This document shows positions 8,607-16,117 of a stretch of 36,378 nucleotides of DNA, piece after piece (position 1 is the stretch's first letter; every line of letters starts with the position of its first letter). Source of the stretch: an uncultured Granulosicoccaceae bacterium. GTDB taxonomy: Bacteria > Pseudomonadota > Gammaproteobacteria > Granulosicoccales > Granulosicoccaceae. The DNA is taken from assembly GCA_937923565.1 (NCBI GenBank), contig CALDTX010000088.1, positions 1 to 36,378 on the forward strand, given 5' to 3'. Below the pieces are notes generated by a model. It saw only the letters and a list, made by a program, of their open reading frames with translations, ran no database searches and was not told the origin of the DNA. The position numbers and the translations under genes were made by a program.

Positions 8607-8684
8607 TTCACGTTCAGATGCTTCGGGTTGTTTCGGTAGACCAAGACATTACCGAAGCATGCTTAAACGAAACTGAAACGTGAA
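8607..8684. repeat. Nested inverted repeats with competing pairings upstream of PPK2
   Basis: Outer arms TTCACGTT (8607-8614) and AACGTGAA (8677-8684) are perfect complements, continued by CAG (8615-8617) with CTG (8673-8675). Inner arms ATGCTTCGG (8618-8626) and CCGAAGCAT (8652-8660) are also perfect. A third pair, TTCGGTA (8632-8638) with TACCGAA (8650-8656), uses part of the same right arm, so the two inner hairpins exclude each other. The element lies about 110-185 nt upstream of the PPK2 start codon and would be in its 5' leader if the promoter is further upstream. Function is unknown. Confidence 0.5.
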
Positions 8685-8708
8685 CTGAATCGGTATTAAT
8701 GCCACAAT

Positions 8709-8725
8709 AATTTACGGCGTAAATT
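8709..8725. promoter_or_regulatory. 17-bp perfect palindrome, possible operator
   Basis: AATTTACG and CGTAAATT flank a single central G, giving a perfect 8-1-8 palindrome, the size and symmetry of a dimeric repressor site. It lies about 210 bp upstream of the PPK2 start codon on the minus strand and about 170 bp from the end of the CopD-like gene. No regulator gene is adjacent, so the binding protein is unknown. Confidence 0.35.
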
Positions 8726-8893
8726 TGACTGTCAGTACGTATTTATGTGAATTGATACACTAAAAGCTTGCATACAACGATTAAGTAGCGCTTTTTTAGG
8801 GGTTTTTCGGGTTATTTCGAGCAGAAAAAAAATCGCATAATTTAAAAAAAAAAGTCGAAAAATGTTGCTTGATAGTCTACCCGTACGCCATGA

Positions 8894-9349
8894 CTAGAGC
8901 CTGGGCGTTACATACACAACAATTAACAGCGATACGCCGATGAGCAAGTTGATCAGCACGACATGCCTGATACGATTAAGCAGGTTGGCAGCGATTGGCC
9001 AACTCTCTGAGGCAACAGCGGATTTGAACGGCAAATAGAGCTTGAAGTACAAATAGATAAATAGCGCCATCATTATCCAACCCAACAAATGCATTGTATG
9101 AATGTACGGAGCTGTGTTTTTGAAACCGCCAAACACACCAAACAACATGTAATAACCAGTGAGCAATAACAACACAATAGCCAGCCAAACCCACGGAAAG
9201 AATTTTTTAAAAACGGCTGCCCATAACCGTAAACGTTCAGGCGGCTGTAACGATAAAGCTGATGGTCGCAACACCATGTAAGAGAAAAACAAGCCTCCAA
9301 TCCACAGCACGGCGGACAGGACGTGAAGAATTATCGCTAAAGCATGCAT
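8894..9349 (-). CDS. CopD-family four-helix membrane protein
   Basis: This 151-aa protein is almost entirely hydrophobic, with four predicted helices at about residues 3-25, 45-68, 78-102 and 125-148. The opening MHALAIILHVLSAVLWIGGLFFSYMVLRP is the signature of small CopD-like integral membrane proteins, with a His in helix 1 and the WIGG motif, and other His residues (HTMHLLGW) in helix 3. Such proteins resemble the membrane domain of copper-resistance protein CopD and may bind haem or copper, but the role of stand-alone members is not established. I place the start at the ATG at 9349, where the family begins; upstream codons are not conserved-looking and the Shine-Dalgarno is weak. It follows sdaA by 64 nt. 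Confidence 0.75.
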   Translation of the reverse strand: MHALAIILHVLSAVLWIGGLFFSYMVLRPSALSLQPPERLRLWAAVFKKFFPWVWLAIVLLLLTGYYMLFGVFGGFKNTAPYIHTMHLLGWIMMALFIYLYFKLYLPFKSAVASESWPIAANLLNRIRHVVLINLLIGVSLLIVVYVTPRL

Positions 9350-9413
9350 AAGGAAAACTGAGGTTGGTAAAGCGTTGCAGTCAGTGTAACTCAGGCCCCT
9401 GCGGCTTGCTAAA

Positions 9414-10817
9414 TTAACATTCCGGGAAGCTGACCGGCACCTCAATTACATTGATGGCTAAACCTCCACGCGCTGTTTCTTTGTATTTTGTTTTCATATC
9501 AGCGCCGGTGTCTCGCATGGTTTTAATCACCTTATCCAGAGAAACGAAATGCGTGCCATCGCCTCTTATGGCGATGCGCGATGCGTTAATGGCCTTTACC
9601 GACGCCATTGCATTGCGCTCGATACAGGGCACTTGCACAAGCCCGCCTACTGGGTCGCAGGTTAGTCCAAGATTGTGCTCCATACCAATTTCAGCCGCGT
9701 TTTCTACTTGTTCAACGGTTCCGCCCATAACGGCAGTTAGAGCACCAGCAGCCATCGAACAGGCCGACCCTACTTCGCCTTGGCAGCCAACTTCGGCACC
9801 CGATATTGACGCATTTTTTTTGTACAAAATACCAATGGCACCCGCAGTGAGTAGAAAATCTACAATGCCATCGTCATTACTGCCTGCAACAAAACGATCG
9901 TAATAATGCAAAACAGCAGGAATAATGCCTGCGGCGCCATTGGTTGGTGCGGTAACCACCTTGCCACCCGCTGCATTCTCTTCGTTAACGGCTAACGCAT
10001 AAAGGTTGACCCAATCAATAATTGTTAGCGGGTCGCGCAATGCTTGCTCTGGCTGCGACGACAGTTTTTCATATAAATCCGCAGCTCGTCGTTTAACCTT
10101 CATGCCACCCGGCAAGATGCCCTGGTTGGCACATCCACGTTGAACACAAGATTTCATGACCGCCCAAATGCCAAGAAGCTCAGTTCGAATAGTTTGCTCA
10201 GAGCGCCAGACAGTTTCATTAGCCAGCATGAGTTGAGCGATACTCAGACCAGCACTATTGCAAAGTGATAACAGTTGATCACCAGAATCAAACTCATAAG
10301 GTAACTTGGTATCGTCGGCTTTTATGATTTCGTCATCACTGGTAGCACTTTCATCAAGCACAAAACCACCGCCCACTGAATAGAAGTTTTTGCTTGCTAG
10401 CTCAGTGTTGTTTGCAGCCAAGGCTCTGAACGTCATGCCATTTGGATGAAACGGCAAAGAGCGGCGCTTATGCATGATTAAATCTTTAGGCTCATCAAAG
10501 GCGATAGTTAATGCGTTGCCTAATTTTATTTTTTTATCAGCTCTGATTTGCTCTAGTTTGGATTCAATACTATCAACATCAACCAGGTTTGGTAGTTCGC
10601 CTTGCAAACCAAGCAATATCGCTTTGTCACTACCATGCCCTTTTCCGGTAGCCCCTAAAGAGCCAAGCAGCTCAACTTTGACCCGCACAATATCGTTGGC
10701 GTAAGGCGCTGACAATATGGCCTCTGAAAATAAATTGGCAGCAACCATGGGCCCTACAGTATGCGAGCTAGACGGCCCAATACCCACTTTGAATAAGTCG
10801 AAAACGCTGATAGCCAT
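9414..10817 (-). CDS. sdaA: L-serine dehydratase, iron-sulfur, single-chain
   Basis: This enzyme deaminates L-serine to pyruvate and ammonia using a 4Fe-4S cluster. The 467-aa chain begins with [19 protein letters not shown], the conserved N-terminal beta-domain motif. It carries the cluster and active-site motifs of the alpha domain: [17 protein letters not shown] and [18 protein letters not shown]. Alpha and beta domains lie on one polypeptide, as in gammaproteobacterial SdaA/SdaB (about 455 aa). I prefer the ATG at 10817, with GGG about 8 nt upstream, over the ATG two codons earlier at 10823. Its substrate is also that of the serine acetyltransferase in the sulfur cluster, but the two loci are about 9 kb apart and there is no sign of co-regulation. 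Confidence 0.95.
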   Translation of the reverse strand: MAISVFDLFKVGIGPSSSHTVGPMVAANLFSEAILSAPYANDIVRVKVELLGSLGATGKGHGSDKAILLGLQGELPNLVDVDSIESKLEQIRADKKIKLGNALTIAFDEPKDLIMHKRRSLPFHPNGMTFRALAANNTELASKNFYSVGGGFVLDESATSDDEIIKADDTKLPYEFDSGDQLLSLCNSAGLSIAQLMLANETVWRSEQTIRTELLGIWAVMKSCVQRGCANQGILPGGMKVKRRAADLYEKLSSQPEQALRDPLTIIDWVNLYALAVNEENAAGGKVVTAPTNGAAGIIPAVLHYYDRFVAGSNDDGIVDFLLTAGAIGILYKKNASISGAEVGCQGEVGSACSMAAGALTAVMGGTVEQVENAAEIGMEHNLGLTCDPVGGLVQVPCIERNAMASVKAINASRIAIRGDGTHFVSLDKVIKTMRDTGADMKTKYKETARGGLAINVIEVPVSFPEC

Positions 10818-10990
10818 GACCATTACCCAGTAAACGTATCGCGTATTATGGGTTTATTGCCTCGCCACAATTGCTAGCAAAACGGTAGATTCTGAGGAGT
10901 TTACGACACGCCGTGACGCAGATACCCGGTATAAGCCAGAATGCGCTTCAGAAAAAACGCGAGGCTCACAGAGCAATAAACAGCTTGATA

Positions 10991-11629
10991 TTACTGATAG
11001 GTTCCAAGAAAACGCTGGATTGTGGCAGCCGCCACACTAACTGAGTGATTTTGCAGTTTCACATAGCGATCGCCGCTCAAATACGCACCATAACCGCGAA
11101 GCATACCGAGTAATTGGTAAGACCCTTTTTGGCACGTTAGCAGCCCACCACCGGATTGCCCTGAATCGATGGGTGCACTGGTATGCAAAGCGCCCTCTCT
11201 GTTGCGTTGAAAAACCCCGCTTGAAGTGGTTTTGCCCTGAGCTCTGGGAAAGCCAACTGCCCACACCGCCTGCTTGGCAGTGGGTAGGGAGCGCGCCAGT
11301 TGCATTGGCTCAATACCTTGAGTATCCACTGACAAAACGGCAAGATCTGAGGCGCTGTCGATCATCAGTAAGCTAGCTACACGAAAACCGTCATCAACTC
11401 GCACAAAAAACTGACCAGCACCGGATACGGCATGAGCGGCAGTAAGAACCCGATTAGGTGCGAATACAACACCACTAGCATGACTACCGTGATCGGTAGC
11501 AACAGGCAGGATCGCAGCCAGCGCTTTGTTATCTGGCCATGCACATTGCGGTGCGGCTAATGCTATTGAGCCTATAAAAGAACTCGCACAGAGCAATAGC
11601 GCCGCTATATTTTTTATTGCGCGTTGCAT
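10991..11629 (-). CDS. Secreted trypsin-like (S1 family) serine protease
   Basis: The 212-aa precursor starts with a signal peptide (about residues 1-26, ending SIALAA). A compact chymotrypsin-fold protease follows with the full catalytic triad: His66 in LTAAHAV, Asp95 in DSASDLAVL and Ser159 in DSGQSGGGLL. The mature part is small (about 186 aa), with no PDZ domain, so it is not a DegP type. It is likely periplasmic, or exported via Sec and possibly onward by the type II system encoded in this window; that link is inference. The ATG at 11629 is chosen because it is preceded by GGGGAAGAA and begins the signal peptide. It appears to be a single-gene unit. Confidence 0.85.
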   Translation of the reverse strand: MQRAIKNIAALLLCASSFIGSIALAAPQCAWPDNKALAAILPVATDHGSHASGVVFAPNRVLTAAHAVSGAGQFFVRVDDGFRVASLLMIDSASDLAVLSVDTQGIEPMQLARSLPTAKQAVWAVGFPRAQGKTTSSGVFQRNREGALHTSAPIDSGQSGGGLLTCQKGSYQLLGMLRGYGAYLSGDRYVKLQNHSVSVAAATIQRFLGTYQ

Positions 11630-12006
11630 TTCTTCCCCGGCAGCGAAAACTAGCTGCGTGTTACGTGATAGCGACGGGTATTGGTATCCATTAAGCGCCC
11701 ACACCCATCGGATGCGCTAGCTTGCGGCATGGTTACCAGTTGATTCACGTATTGGTGGGGTCGCCCCCACCCCCAAATTAATTTTATATACCGGCCCCGG
11801 CGATCTTTGTCGCATACGGTGGTTGTTTCCGGCTGAAGAGTCTCGAGCGTTACACCTGAGCTCAGCGCCAGTTTAGCGCAACATTTTGAAGGAAGATAGG
11901 ACAGTTGGAGTCGGGTTACTGACGGCTAACTCGTTGAATTTCATAACAAGTTTAATGAGAAAGTTGCTTCAAGTGATTGATTTAACGAACTTGAAACAGA
12001 CTAAAA
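11630..12006. other. 377-bp intergenic region between protease and Slp genes
   Basis: No gene is visible on either strand. It contains a GC-rich hairpin (11754-11771). A weaker inverted repeat, TTCAAGT (11968-11974) with ACTTGAA (11989-11995), lies just past the end of the downstream Slp gene and may mark its transcript end, although no U-tract follows. I see no clear promoter. Confidence 0.5.
11754..11771. repeat. GC-rich 7-bp hairpin with tetraloop
   Basis: GGTGGGG (11754-11760) and CCCCACC (11765-11771) pair perfectly around the loop TCGC. It lies about 125 nt upstream of the protease start codon. On the plus strand it is followed by an A/T-rich stretch but not a clean T-run, so a terminator call is weak. 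Confidence 0.4.
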
Positions 12007-12510
12007 TCAGTTTCCGATGTTGATACCGATCCCAAAAATAAATCGTGGTTTTTCATGAAATTCGTCGGTTTTCCACAAATGAACATCGTTGAGTGTCACT
12101 GTCGGGAACTCATATTGTGCATTGTCTATTTCGCCAGCCGTTACTCCCTGCAACGATCCAAGCACAGTGAGTTTGCGACCTGCGGCATAGTCTGTGGTTT
12201 CAAAATAATCGGGCGATTGCAGCAAAAAACGGCCCGTGCTGGGCTTTTCAGTACGCGGACGTTGAAAGTTATCTAACGGATATGCCAGCACTTCTATTTG
12301 CGTTCGGTTTTCTAAATTTTTACTACTAACAATCACGCCTCCCCAAATAACAGTTCCGGAGGCCGCCGACGGGTCGTCCAATACCTCACCGGGACTCAAA
12401 TTAGTTGTTGCACCTTCTGAGTTCAAAGGCGCGGTTACACAACCGCTAAGCAATTGCAGCAAGAGCAACAGCAAGAGAGAGAGACGGAAATAAACTGCCG
12501 GTATACTCAT
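12007..12510 (-). CDS. Slp-family outer-membrane lipoprotein (second of tandem pair)
   Basis: The 167-aa precursor has a very hydrophobic signal peptide with a lipobox LLSGC; Cys24 is the predicted lipidated residue. The rest matches the Slp (starvation lipoprotein) pattern: a WGGVIVSSKNLENRTQIEVLAYPLD stretch, then GRFLLQSPDYFE, a G-rich GRKLTVLGSLQG turn and an end-region VHLWK motif. Slp proteins sit in the outer membrane and are often induced by starvation or acid in enterics; their function here is unknown. Its ATG overlaps the stop of the upstream paralogue by one base (TAATG), so translation is probably coupled. Confidence 0.85.
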   Translation of the reverse strand: MSIPAVYFRLSLLLLLLLQLLSGCVTAPLNSEGATTNLSPGEVLDDPSAASGTVIWGGVIVSSKNLENRTQIEVLAYPLDNFQRPRTEKPSTGRFLLQSPDYFETTDYAAGRKLTVLGSLQGVTAGEIDNAQYEFPTVTLNDVHLWKTDEFHEKPRFIFGIGINIGN

Positions 12511-13058
12511 TATTCTATGGTCCTTTTAGATCGAACAACACCGCGCGGCCGTTGATACGGCCATCGGTGCCAAAATGGGCTGTAGGTCCAATAATTGAGA
12601 TAAGGGTCATAGTTTTGATCCGCCTTAATGTCTTTCCACAATTGGTACTGATCGACAGCTAACAGTGGGTAAGCATAATCCGCTTGTTCAACGCGACCTT
12701 GCTCCACACCTGCCACACTGCCGGTAAAAGAAACGTCCCGCCCTTTTTGGAAAATCTCCGGTTCAACAAAGCCGTCAACCAAAGCTTTAAACCTGCCATA
12801 ACTGACATCATTATGTTTCGGTCTACCATTCACAGACAATGGTCGGGAAACAACCTCAATAATGGTGCTTTCAGACTGAATTGACACCGACACAATTGTT
12901 CCGCCCCAGCGTAGCGTTGCAGACTGATCAACTTCAGTTGTTTGCGCATCTGCAACAGTTAACGGCGTTACGGATTCGCCTTTAGGCAAACTTGGTAAAG
13001 CGGTTACACAGCCCGACACCACCAACAAGATTACCCAAATCGTGGCATTTCGCAGCAT
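12510..13058 (-). CDS. Slp-family outer-membrane lipoprotein (first of tandem pair)
   Basis: The 182-aa precursor has a short signal peptide with lipobox VVSGC (Cys17). Like its neighbour it contains the Slp core (RWGGTIVSVSIQSESTIIEVVSRPL, GRFKALVDGF, QLWKD), so the two are paralogues from a tandem duplication. A Tyr/Trp/Pro/Arg-rich C-terminal tail of about 30 residues is not seen in the second copy. The ATG at 13058 is preceded by AGGACG; the GTG at 13073 would place that ribosome-binding site inside the gene, so I reject it. Confidence 0.85.
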   Translation of the reverse strand: MLRNATIWVILLVVSGCVTALPSLPKGESVTPLTVADAQTTEVDQSATLRWGGTIVSVSIQSESTIIEVVSRPLSVNGRPKHNDVSYGRFKALVDGFVEPEIFQKGRDVSFTGSVAGVEQGRVEQADYAYPLLAVDQYQLWKDIKADQNYDPYLNYWTYSPFWHRWPYQRPRGVVRSKRTIE

Positions 13059-13504
13059 TTCGACGTCCTTCACAAGGTTAAAAGCTTCTCCGCATTACAG
13101 GCTCAATCCGATAGCTAAACTTAGATTCTCCCTACTGCGATCATTATGCTGCCAACTTAGTAATCTCTTTGTAGGTGATTTCATGCGTTTGCATTGTTTT
13201 ACTTATTTATGATTGCTATGAATTATGGATTACTGCACGTATTCAACGAAAAATGTGATATTGATTAGCTTTCCTCAATGATGAGCATTTCATAGAGGTA
13301 TGGCATAAAAAAGGCATGTAGCAATCAGGATCGTGGTTTTGCAGCCGCTACCCAATAAATAGTTGGACGCACCTAAGCAGTCTATTTATCAGGGTATCGT
13401 TATTGCTAAGCCACAATGCTCGATGAATACAGCTGTTTGTCAGATTCACGTAAGGTGAGCTAAGAGGTAGCTCGATAACATTTTTTTGCAGAGGGGATAA
13501 AAAA
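13059..13504. other. 446-bp intergenic region between divergent slp pair and unknown gene
   Basis: This gap should contain the divergent promoters for the Slp pair (-) and the 99-aa unknown gene (+). It holds an 8-bp inverted repeat, ATAAATAG (13355-13362) with CTATTTAT (13382-13389), and an attenuator-like hairpin with T-run (13457-13487) next to the downstream ribosome-binding site. A minus-strand reading frame at 13348-13539 has no ribosome-binding site or recognisable features and is not called. Confidence 0.5.
13457..13487 (+). promoter_or_regulatory. Short hairpin plus T-run in the leader of the unknown gene
   Basis: GAGCTA (13457-13462) and TAGCTC (13468-13473) form a 6-bp stem with loop AGAGG; after 7 nt comes a run of seven T (13481-13487). 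The Shine-Dalgarno GAGGGG of the next gene begins at 13491. The order hairpin, U-run, ribosome-binding site resembles a leader attenuator, but the stem is short and its distance from the T-run is larger than usual. Confidence 0.3.
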
Positions 13505-13804
13505 ATGCAAACAATAAGCAAAGCAGCAAGCCTTCTCAATATCAGTGAATACCGCCTTTTCAGCGAAGCCTACCTAACTTGGTTCGGCGACAGGGCCAGC
13601 GAAAACGACATCGCTATGGTTTTTGCGCAGTTCAAAATGTTTGGTGAAGTTCCACAATGGGCAAACGAGTTTGCTCGCAGCGTTCTGGACGACCTTGAAG
13701 CTAACAGACAGGTTTCACTAAATTCATATTGTTTGCTTAACCTATCTCCTCGCATTGGTGCCAAACCAGAAATAAGCTTTACCCTCCTCAAGAACGACAA
13801 ATAA
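13505..13804 (+). CDS. Conserved-looking 99-aa protein of unknown function
   Basis: I do not recognise this gene. It is soluble, with a predicted helical N-terminal two thirds (ISKAASLLNISEYRLFSEAY, then a stretch ending in DDLEANRQ) and a Ser/Pro-containing tail. It has no signal peptide, Cys pair or transmembrane segment. Support for a real gene comes from the strong ribosome-binding site GAGGGG (13491-13496), eight bases before the ATG, and a near-perfect terminator-like hairpin 22 nt after the stop. The N-terminus looks like a small helical DNA-binding or adaptor fold, but that is only an impression. Confidence 0.65.
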   Translation: MQTISKAASLLNISEYRLFSEAYLTWFGDRASENDIAMVFAQFKMFGEVPQWANEFARSVLDDLEANRQVSLNSYCLLNLSPRIGAKPEISFTLLKNDK

Positions 13805-13825
13805 TCACAGCACAACCAATTTCCT

Positions 13826-13855
13826 GCTAAACGCCAACTCTGCTTGGCGTTTAGC
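13826..13855 (+). terminator. Strong 12-bp terminator hairpin
   Basis: GCTAAACGCCAA (13826-13837) and TTGGCGTTTAGC (13844-13855) pair perfectly around the loop CTCTGC. The following bases, GTTTAACTTGTT, are T-rich but broken. It lies between the stop of the 99-aa gene (13804) and the puuE ATG (13879), so it should separate the two transcripts or attenuate read-through into puuE. Confidence 0.75.
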
Positions 13856-13878
13856 GTTTAACTTGTTACCGTTAGACG

Positions 13879-14793
13879 ATGGATAAAAACTACCCTCGAG
13901 ACATGCTTGGCTACGGCCAAACGCCCCCCCACCCACAATGGCCAAACGATAGTGCCATTGCTGTGCAATACGTTATCAATTACGAAGAAGGTGGCGAAAA
14001 CTGCGTGCTGCACGGCGATGTTGCCTCCGAGGCCTTTTTATCAGAAATAGTCGGAGCGGCGGCCTGGCCGGGCCAACGACACATGAACATGGAATCAATT
14101 TACGAATACGGTTCGCGCGCAGGATTTTGGCGGCTACACAATATGTTCACCAGTCGTTCACTACCGGTTACTGTTTTTGGCGTGGCGCTGGCGATGCAAC
14201 GCGTTCCTGACATTGTTGCTGCCATGAAAAAGGCCAACTGGGAAATTGCCACACACGGCTTGCGATGGATAGATTACAAAGACTTCACTGCCGAACAAGA
14301 GTCAGAACATTTAGAGCAAGCCATCGCCTTACATGAAAAAGTGACGGGCGAGAAACCCGCAGGGGCTTATATTGGCCGCACATCTGAAAACTCTCAGGAT
14401 CTTTGCGCGCAACACAGTCATTTTGAATATAGCGCAGATACTTACGCCGACGAACTACCCTACTGGCGCACTAGCCCGTCTGGGCAGCAACTCATGGTGC
14501 CCTATACCCTCGATGCAAACGATATGCGCTTTGCAACGCCACAAGGTTTCAACAGCGGAGACCAGTTTTACCAATACCTTAAAGACAGTTTCGATATGCT
14601 TTATGCGGAAGGTTTAGCAGGTGCACCTAAAATGATGTCGGTTGGCCTGCATTGTCGATTGGTTGGACGGCCAGGACGAGCAGCCGCACTTGCGCGCTTT
14701 CTCGATTACGTGGCAACCCATGATAAAGTGTGGACGACACGCCGTATTGATATTGCGCGTCATTGGAAAGCACTTTACCCAGCACCTGAATAA
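13879..14793 (+). CDS. puuE: Allantoinase PuuE (polysaccharide-deacetylase fold)
   Basis: PuuE hydrolyses allantoin to allantoate in purine breakdown. It is a metal-independent enzyme related to polysaccharide deacetylases and unrelated to the amidohydrolase-type AllB. The 304-aa protein begins with the typical MDKNYPRDMLGYGQTPPHPQWP. It continues with YVINYEEGGENCVLHGD, EYGSRAGFWRL, IATHGLRWIDY and the C-terminal GLHCRLVGRPGRAAAL, all characteristic of this family. Its length is that of stand-alone PuuE; the UraD (OHCU decarboxylase) domain fused to some homologues is absent. It is convergent with the amidohydrolase gene, with five bases between their stops, and faces the uraH group. The ATG has only a weak ribosome-binding site. 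Confidence 0.93.
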   Translation: MDKNYPRDMLGYGQTPPHPQWPNDSAIAVQYVINYEEGGENCVLHGDVASEAFLSEIVGAAAWPGQRHMNMESIYEYGSRAGFWRLHNMFTSRSLPVTVFGVALAMQRVPDIVAAMKKANWEIATHGLRWIDYKDFTAEQESEHLEQAIALHEKVTGEKPAGAYIGRTSENSQDLCAQHSHFEYSADTYADELPYWRTSPSGQQLMVPYTLDANDMRFATPQGFNSGDQFYQYLKDSFDMLYAEGLAGAPKMMSVGLHCRLVGRPGRAAALARFLDYVATHDKVWTTRRIDIARHWKALYPAPE

Positions 14794-14798
14794 ACGCT

Positions 14799-15701
14799 CT
14801 AAACAAGCCTGTAAGCTTGCGCCGCGTTGTTTTTAAAAATATGTTGCAACGACGATTCAGGTAGATGCTGTAACGCCAAAAGCAGTTGTTCAATGCCATA
14901 ATCAAACGTGTTCATTAACTTATCAACGGGAAAATTGCTTCCGTACATCACTCGCCTATCACCGAAGGTGTCGACAATGCAGTTAACTATTGCCTGAACG
15001 CTTACGGCAGACCACTTCTGATCGAACATACCAAAGCCTGATAACTTGATGGATACATTAGGTAATTGCGCTAACAACTGCAAACCATCTGCCAGCATTT
15101 TTAAACCCGCTTGCGACTGATCATAAGGACTGCCAGCGTGATCAATAATCACATGGGTGTCCGGGTGCTGGCTAATAAACTCAGCCGCCTCCGCCATTTG
15201 CTCTGGATACAGTTGCAAGTCGAATGAAAAGTTGTACGACTTTAACAAGGCATAGTTACTGCGCCATTGATTGTTACGCAAGAAATGTTCACCGGCAAAA
15301 CTTAATGTCGGGTTGTTATCCTGACGGCTCAATATGTGTCTGATACCACACACGTAAGGTACTTTCGACAACGCCGCAAGCGTGGTTTCAGCATCCTCAT
15401 TCGATAAATTGGTTAACGCAACAATGGCATGCTTGGCATTCGACTGAGCAAACACCGATGCCACCCATGCAGCCTCATTAACAACATCAGCGATAGCACC
15501 ATCCACTTGTACATAGACTGATCCATCAAGGCTGTGCGAAGCTGATTCGCTGTGGTATTCAGACCAGATGTAATCTCGTTGGATCGGAGTTGGGTCGCCA
15601 AAGGGTTTAATGGCGCCGATATCGCGCAACCAAGCGTAGCCTAAGTCGGGCTCTGAGCGCTCAGGTATCCATAGATGATGATGTGAATCGATAATATTCA
15701 T
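14799..15701 (-). CDS. Amidohydrolase-2 family metal-dependent hydrolase (COG3618-like)
   Basis: The 300-aa TIM-barrel protein has the N-terminal metal motif DSHHHLW (residues 5-11), a middle VIIDHAGSPYD segment and a C-terminal MYGSNFPVDK motif with the conserved metal/catalytic Asp. This matches the L-fuconolactonase/2-pyrone-4,6-dicarboxylate lactonase branch of the amidohydrolase superfamily; members act as lactonases, amidohydrolases or, in related groups, decarboxylases. It lies 18 nt downstream of uraH on the same strand and is convergent with puuE. I therefore infer a role in ureide or urate degradation, such as an OHCU-processing or allantoin-branch step. The specific reaction cannot be read from sequence; a sugar lactonase is the main alternative. 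Confidence 0.85.
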   Translation of the reverse strand: MNIIDSHHHLWIPERSEPDLGYAWLRDIGAIKPFGDPTPIQRDYIWSEYHSESASHSLDGSVYVQVDGAIADVVNEAAWVASVFAQSNAKHAIVALTNLSNEDAETTLAALSKVPYVCGIRHILSRQDNNPTLSFAGEHFLRNNQWRSNYALLKSYNFSFDLQLYPEQMAEAAEFISQHPDTHVIIDHAGSPYDQSQAGLKMLADGLQLLAQLPNVSIKLSGFGMFDQKWSAVSVQAIVNCIVDTFGDRRVMYGSNFPVDKLMNTFDYGIEQLLLALQHLPESSLQHIFKNNAAQAYRLV

Positions 15702-15719
15702 GATTGCAGCAACAGCCTA

Positions 15720-16061
15720 TTAAGAGCCACGATAGGTGGAATAGCCAAACGGGTTTAGCAGCAGCGGTACATGATAATGCTGACCATCCGCTTCAATTTC
15801 GAACACAACATCGACAAACGGGTAAAACGATTGCTGATTTTTTTGAGCGTAATAATCGCTTAAATAAAACGTTAACTTGTAAATTCCGCCGGGCAACGGA
15901 TCTTTCGAGCTGGTAAAGTCGGTTACTCGTCCGTCGGCATTGGTTTCACCGGTGCCTAGCATGACCCAGTCGTCGGCACTTTGCTGTTGTAAAATAATTA
16001 ACACATTAGCAGCCGGCTTACCCAGCGACGTGTCCAATATATGTGAAGTAATTTGCGTCAT
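15720..16061 (-). CDS. uraH: 5-Hydroxyisourate hydrolase (transthyretin-like)
   Basis: UraH hydrolyses 5-hydroxyisourate, the product of urate oxidation, to OHCU. The 113-aa protein has the transthyretin-like fold with motifs ITSHILDTSLGKPAANV at the start and HYHVPLLLNPFGYSTYRGS at the end. The C-terminal YRGS tetrapeptide (110-113) is the diagnostic signature that separates the hydrolase from vertebrate transthyretin; the active-site His residues and Arg are present. No periplasmic signal peptide is seen, so it is cytoplasmic. It is the upstream member of a likely two-gene unit with the amidohydrolase and lies 56 nt downstream of murQ, which could be co-transcribed. Confidence 0.96.
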   Translation of the reverse strand: MTQITSHILDTSLGKPAANVLIILQQQSADDWVMLGTGETNADGRVTDFTSSKDPLPGGIYKLTFYLSDYYAQKNQQSFYPFVDVVFEIEADGQHYHVPLLLNPFGYSTYRGS

Positions 16062-16117
16062 AAGGCTTTCTTAACGTTGGTAAACAAACATTGAGTACAT
16101 GAGTACACTTTAGTCGA

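Larger units (their letters stand above)
8499..8893. other. 395-bp gap upstream of PPK2, rich in inverted repeats
   Basis: No coding sequence of useful length is visible. The region contains the extended imperfect stem-loop at 8607-8684 and the 17-bp palindrome at 8709-8725, then an A-rich stretch (about 8820-8865). It should hold the PPK2 promoter on the minus strand, but no hexamer pair with good spacing stands out. Confidence 0.6.

Noticed and set aside
8726-8745. Possible Pho-box-like sequence (GACTGTCAGTACG) near PPK2
   Set aside because: Only one weak half resembles CTGTCAT; no second direct repeat at the right spacing.
9451-9903. 150-aa plus-strand open frame
   Set aside because: It is the antisense shadow of sdaA, which has full family motifs in the opposite strand.
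13348-13539. 63-aa minus-strand open frame upstream of the unknown gene
   Set aside because: No ribosome-binding site, no recognisable domain, overlaps the start of a better-supported gene, and lies over the leader inverted repeats.
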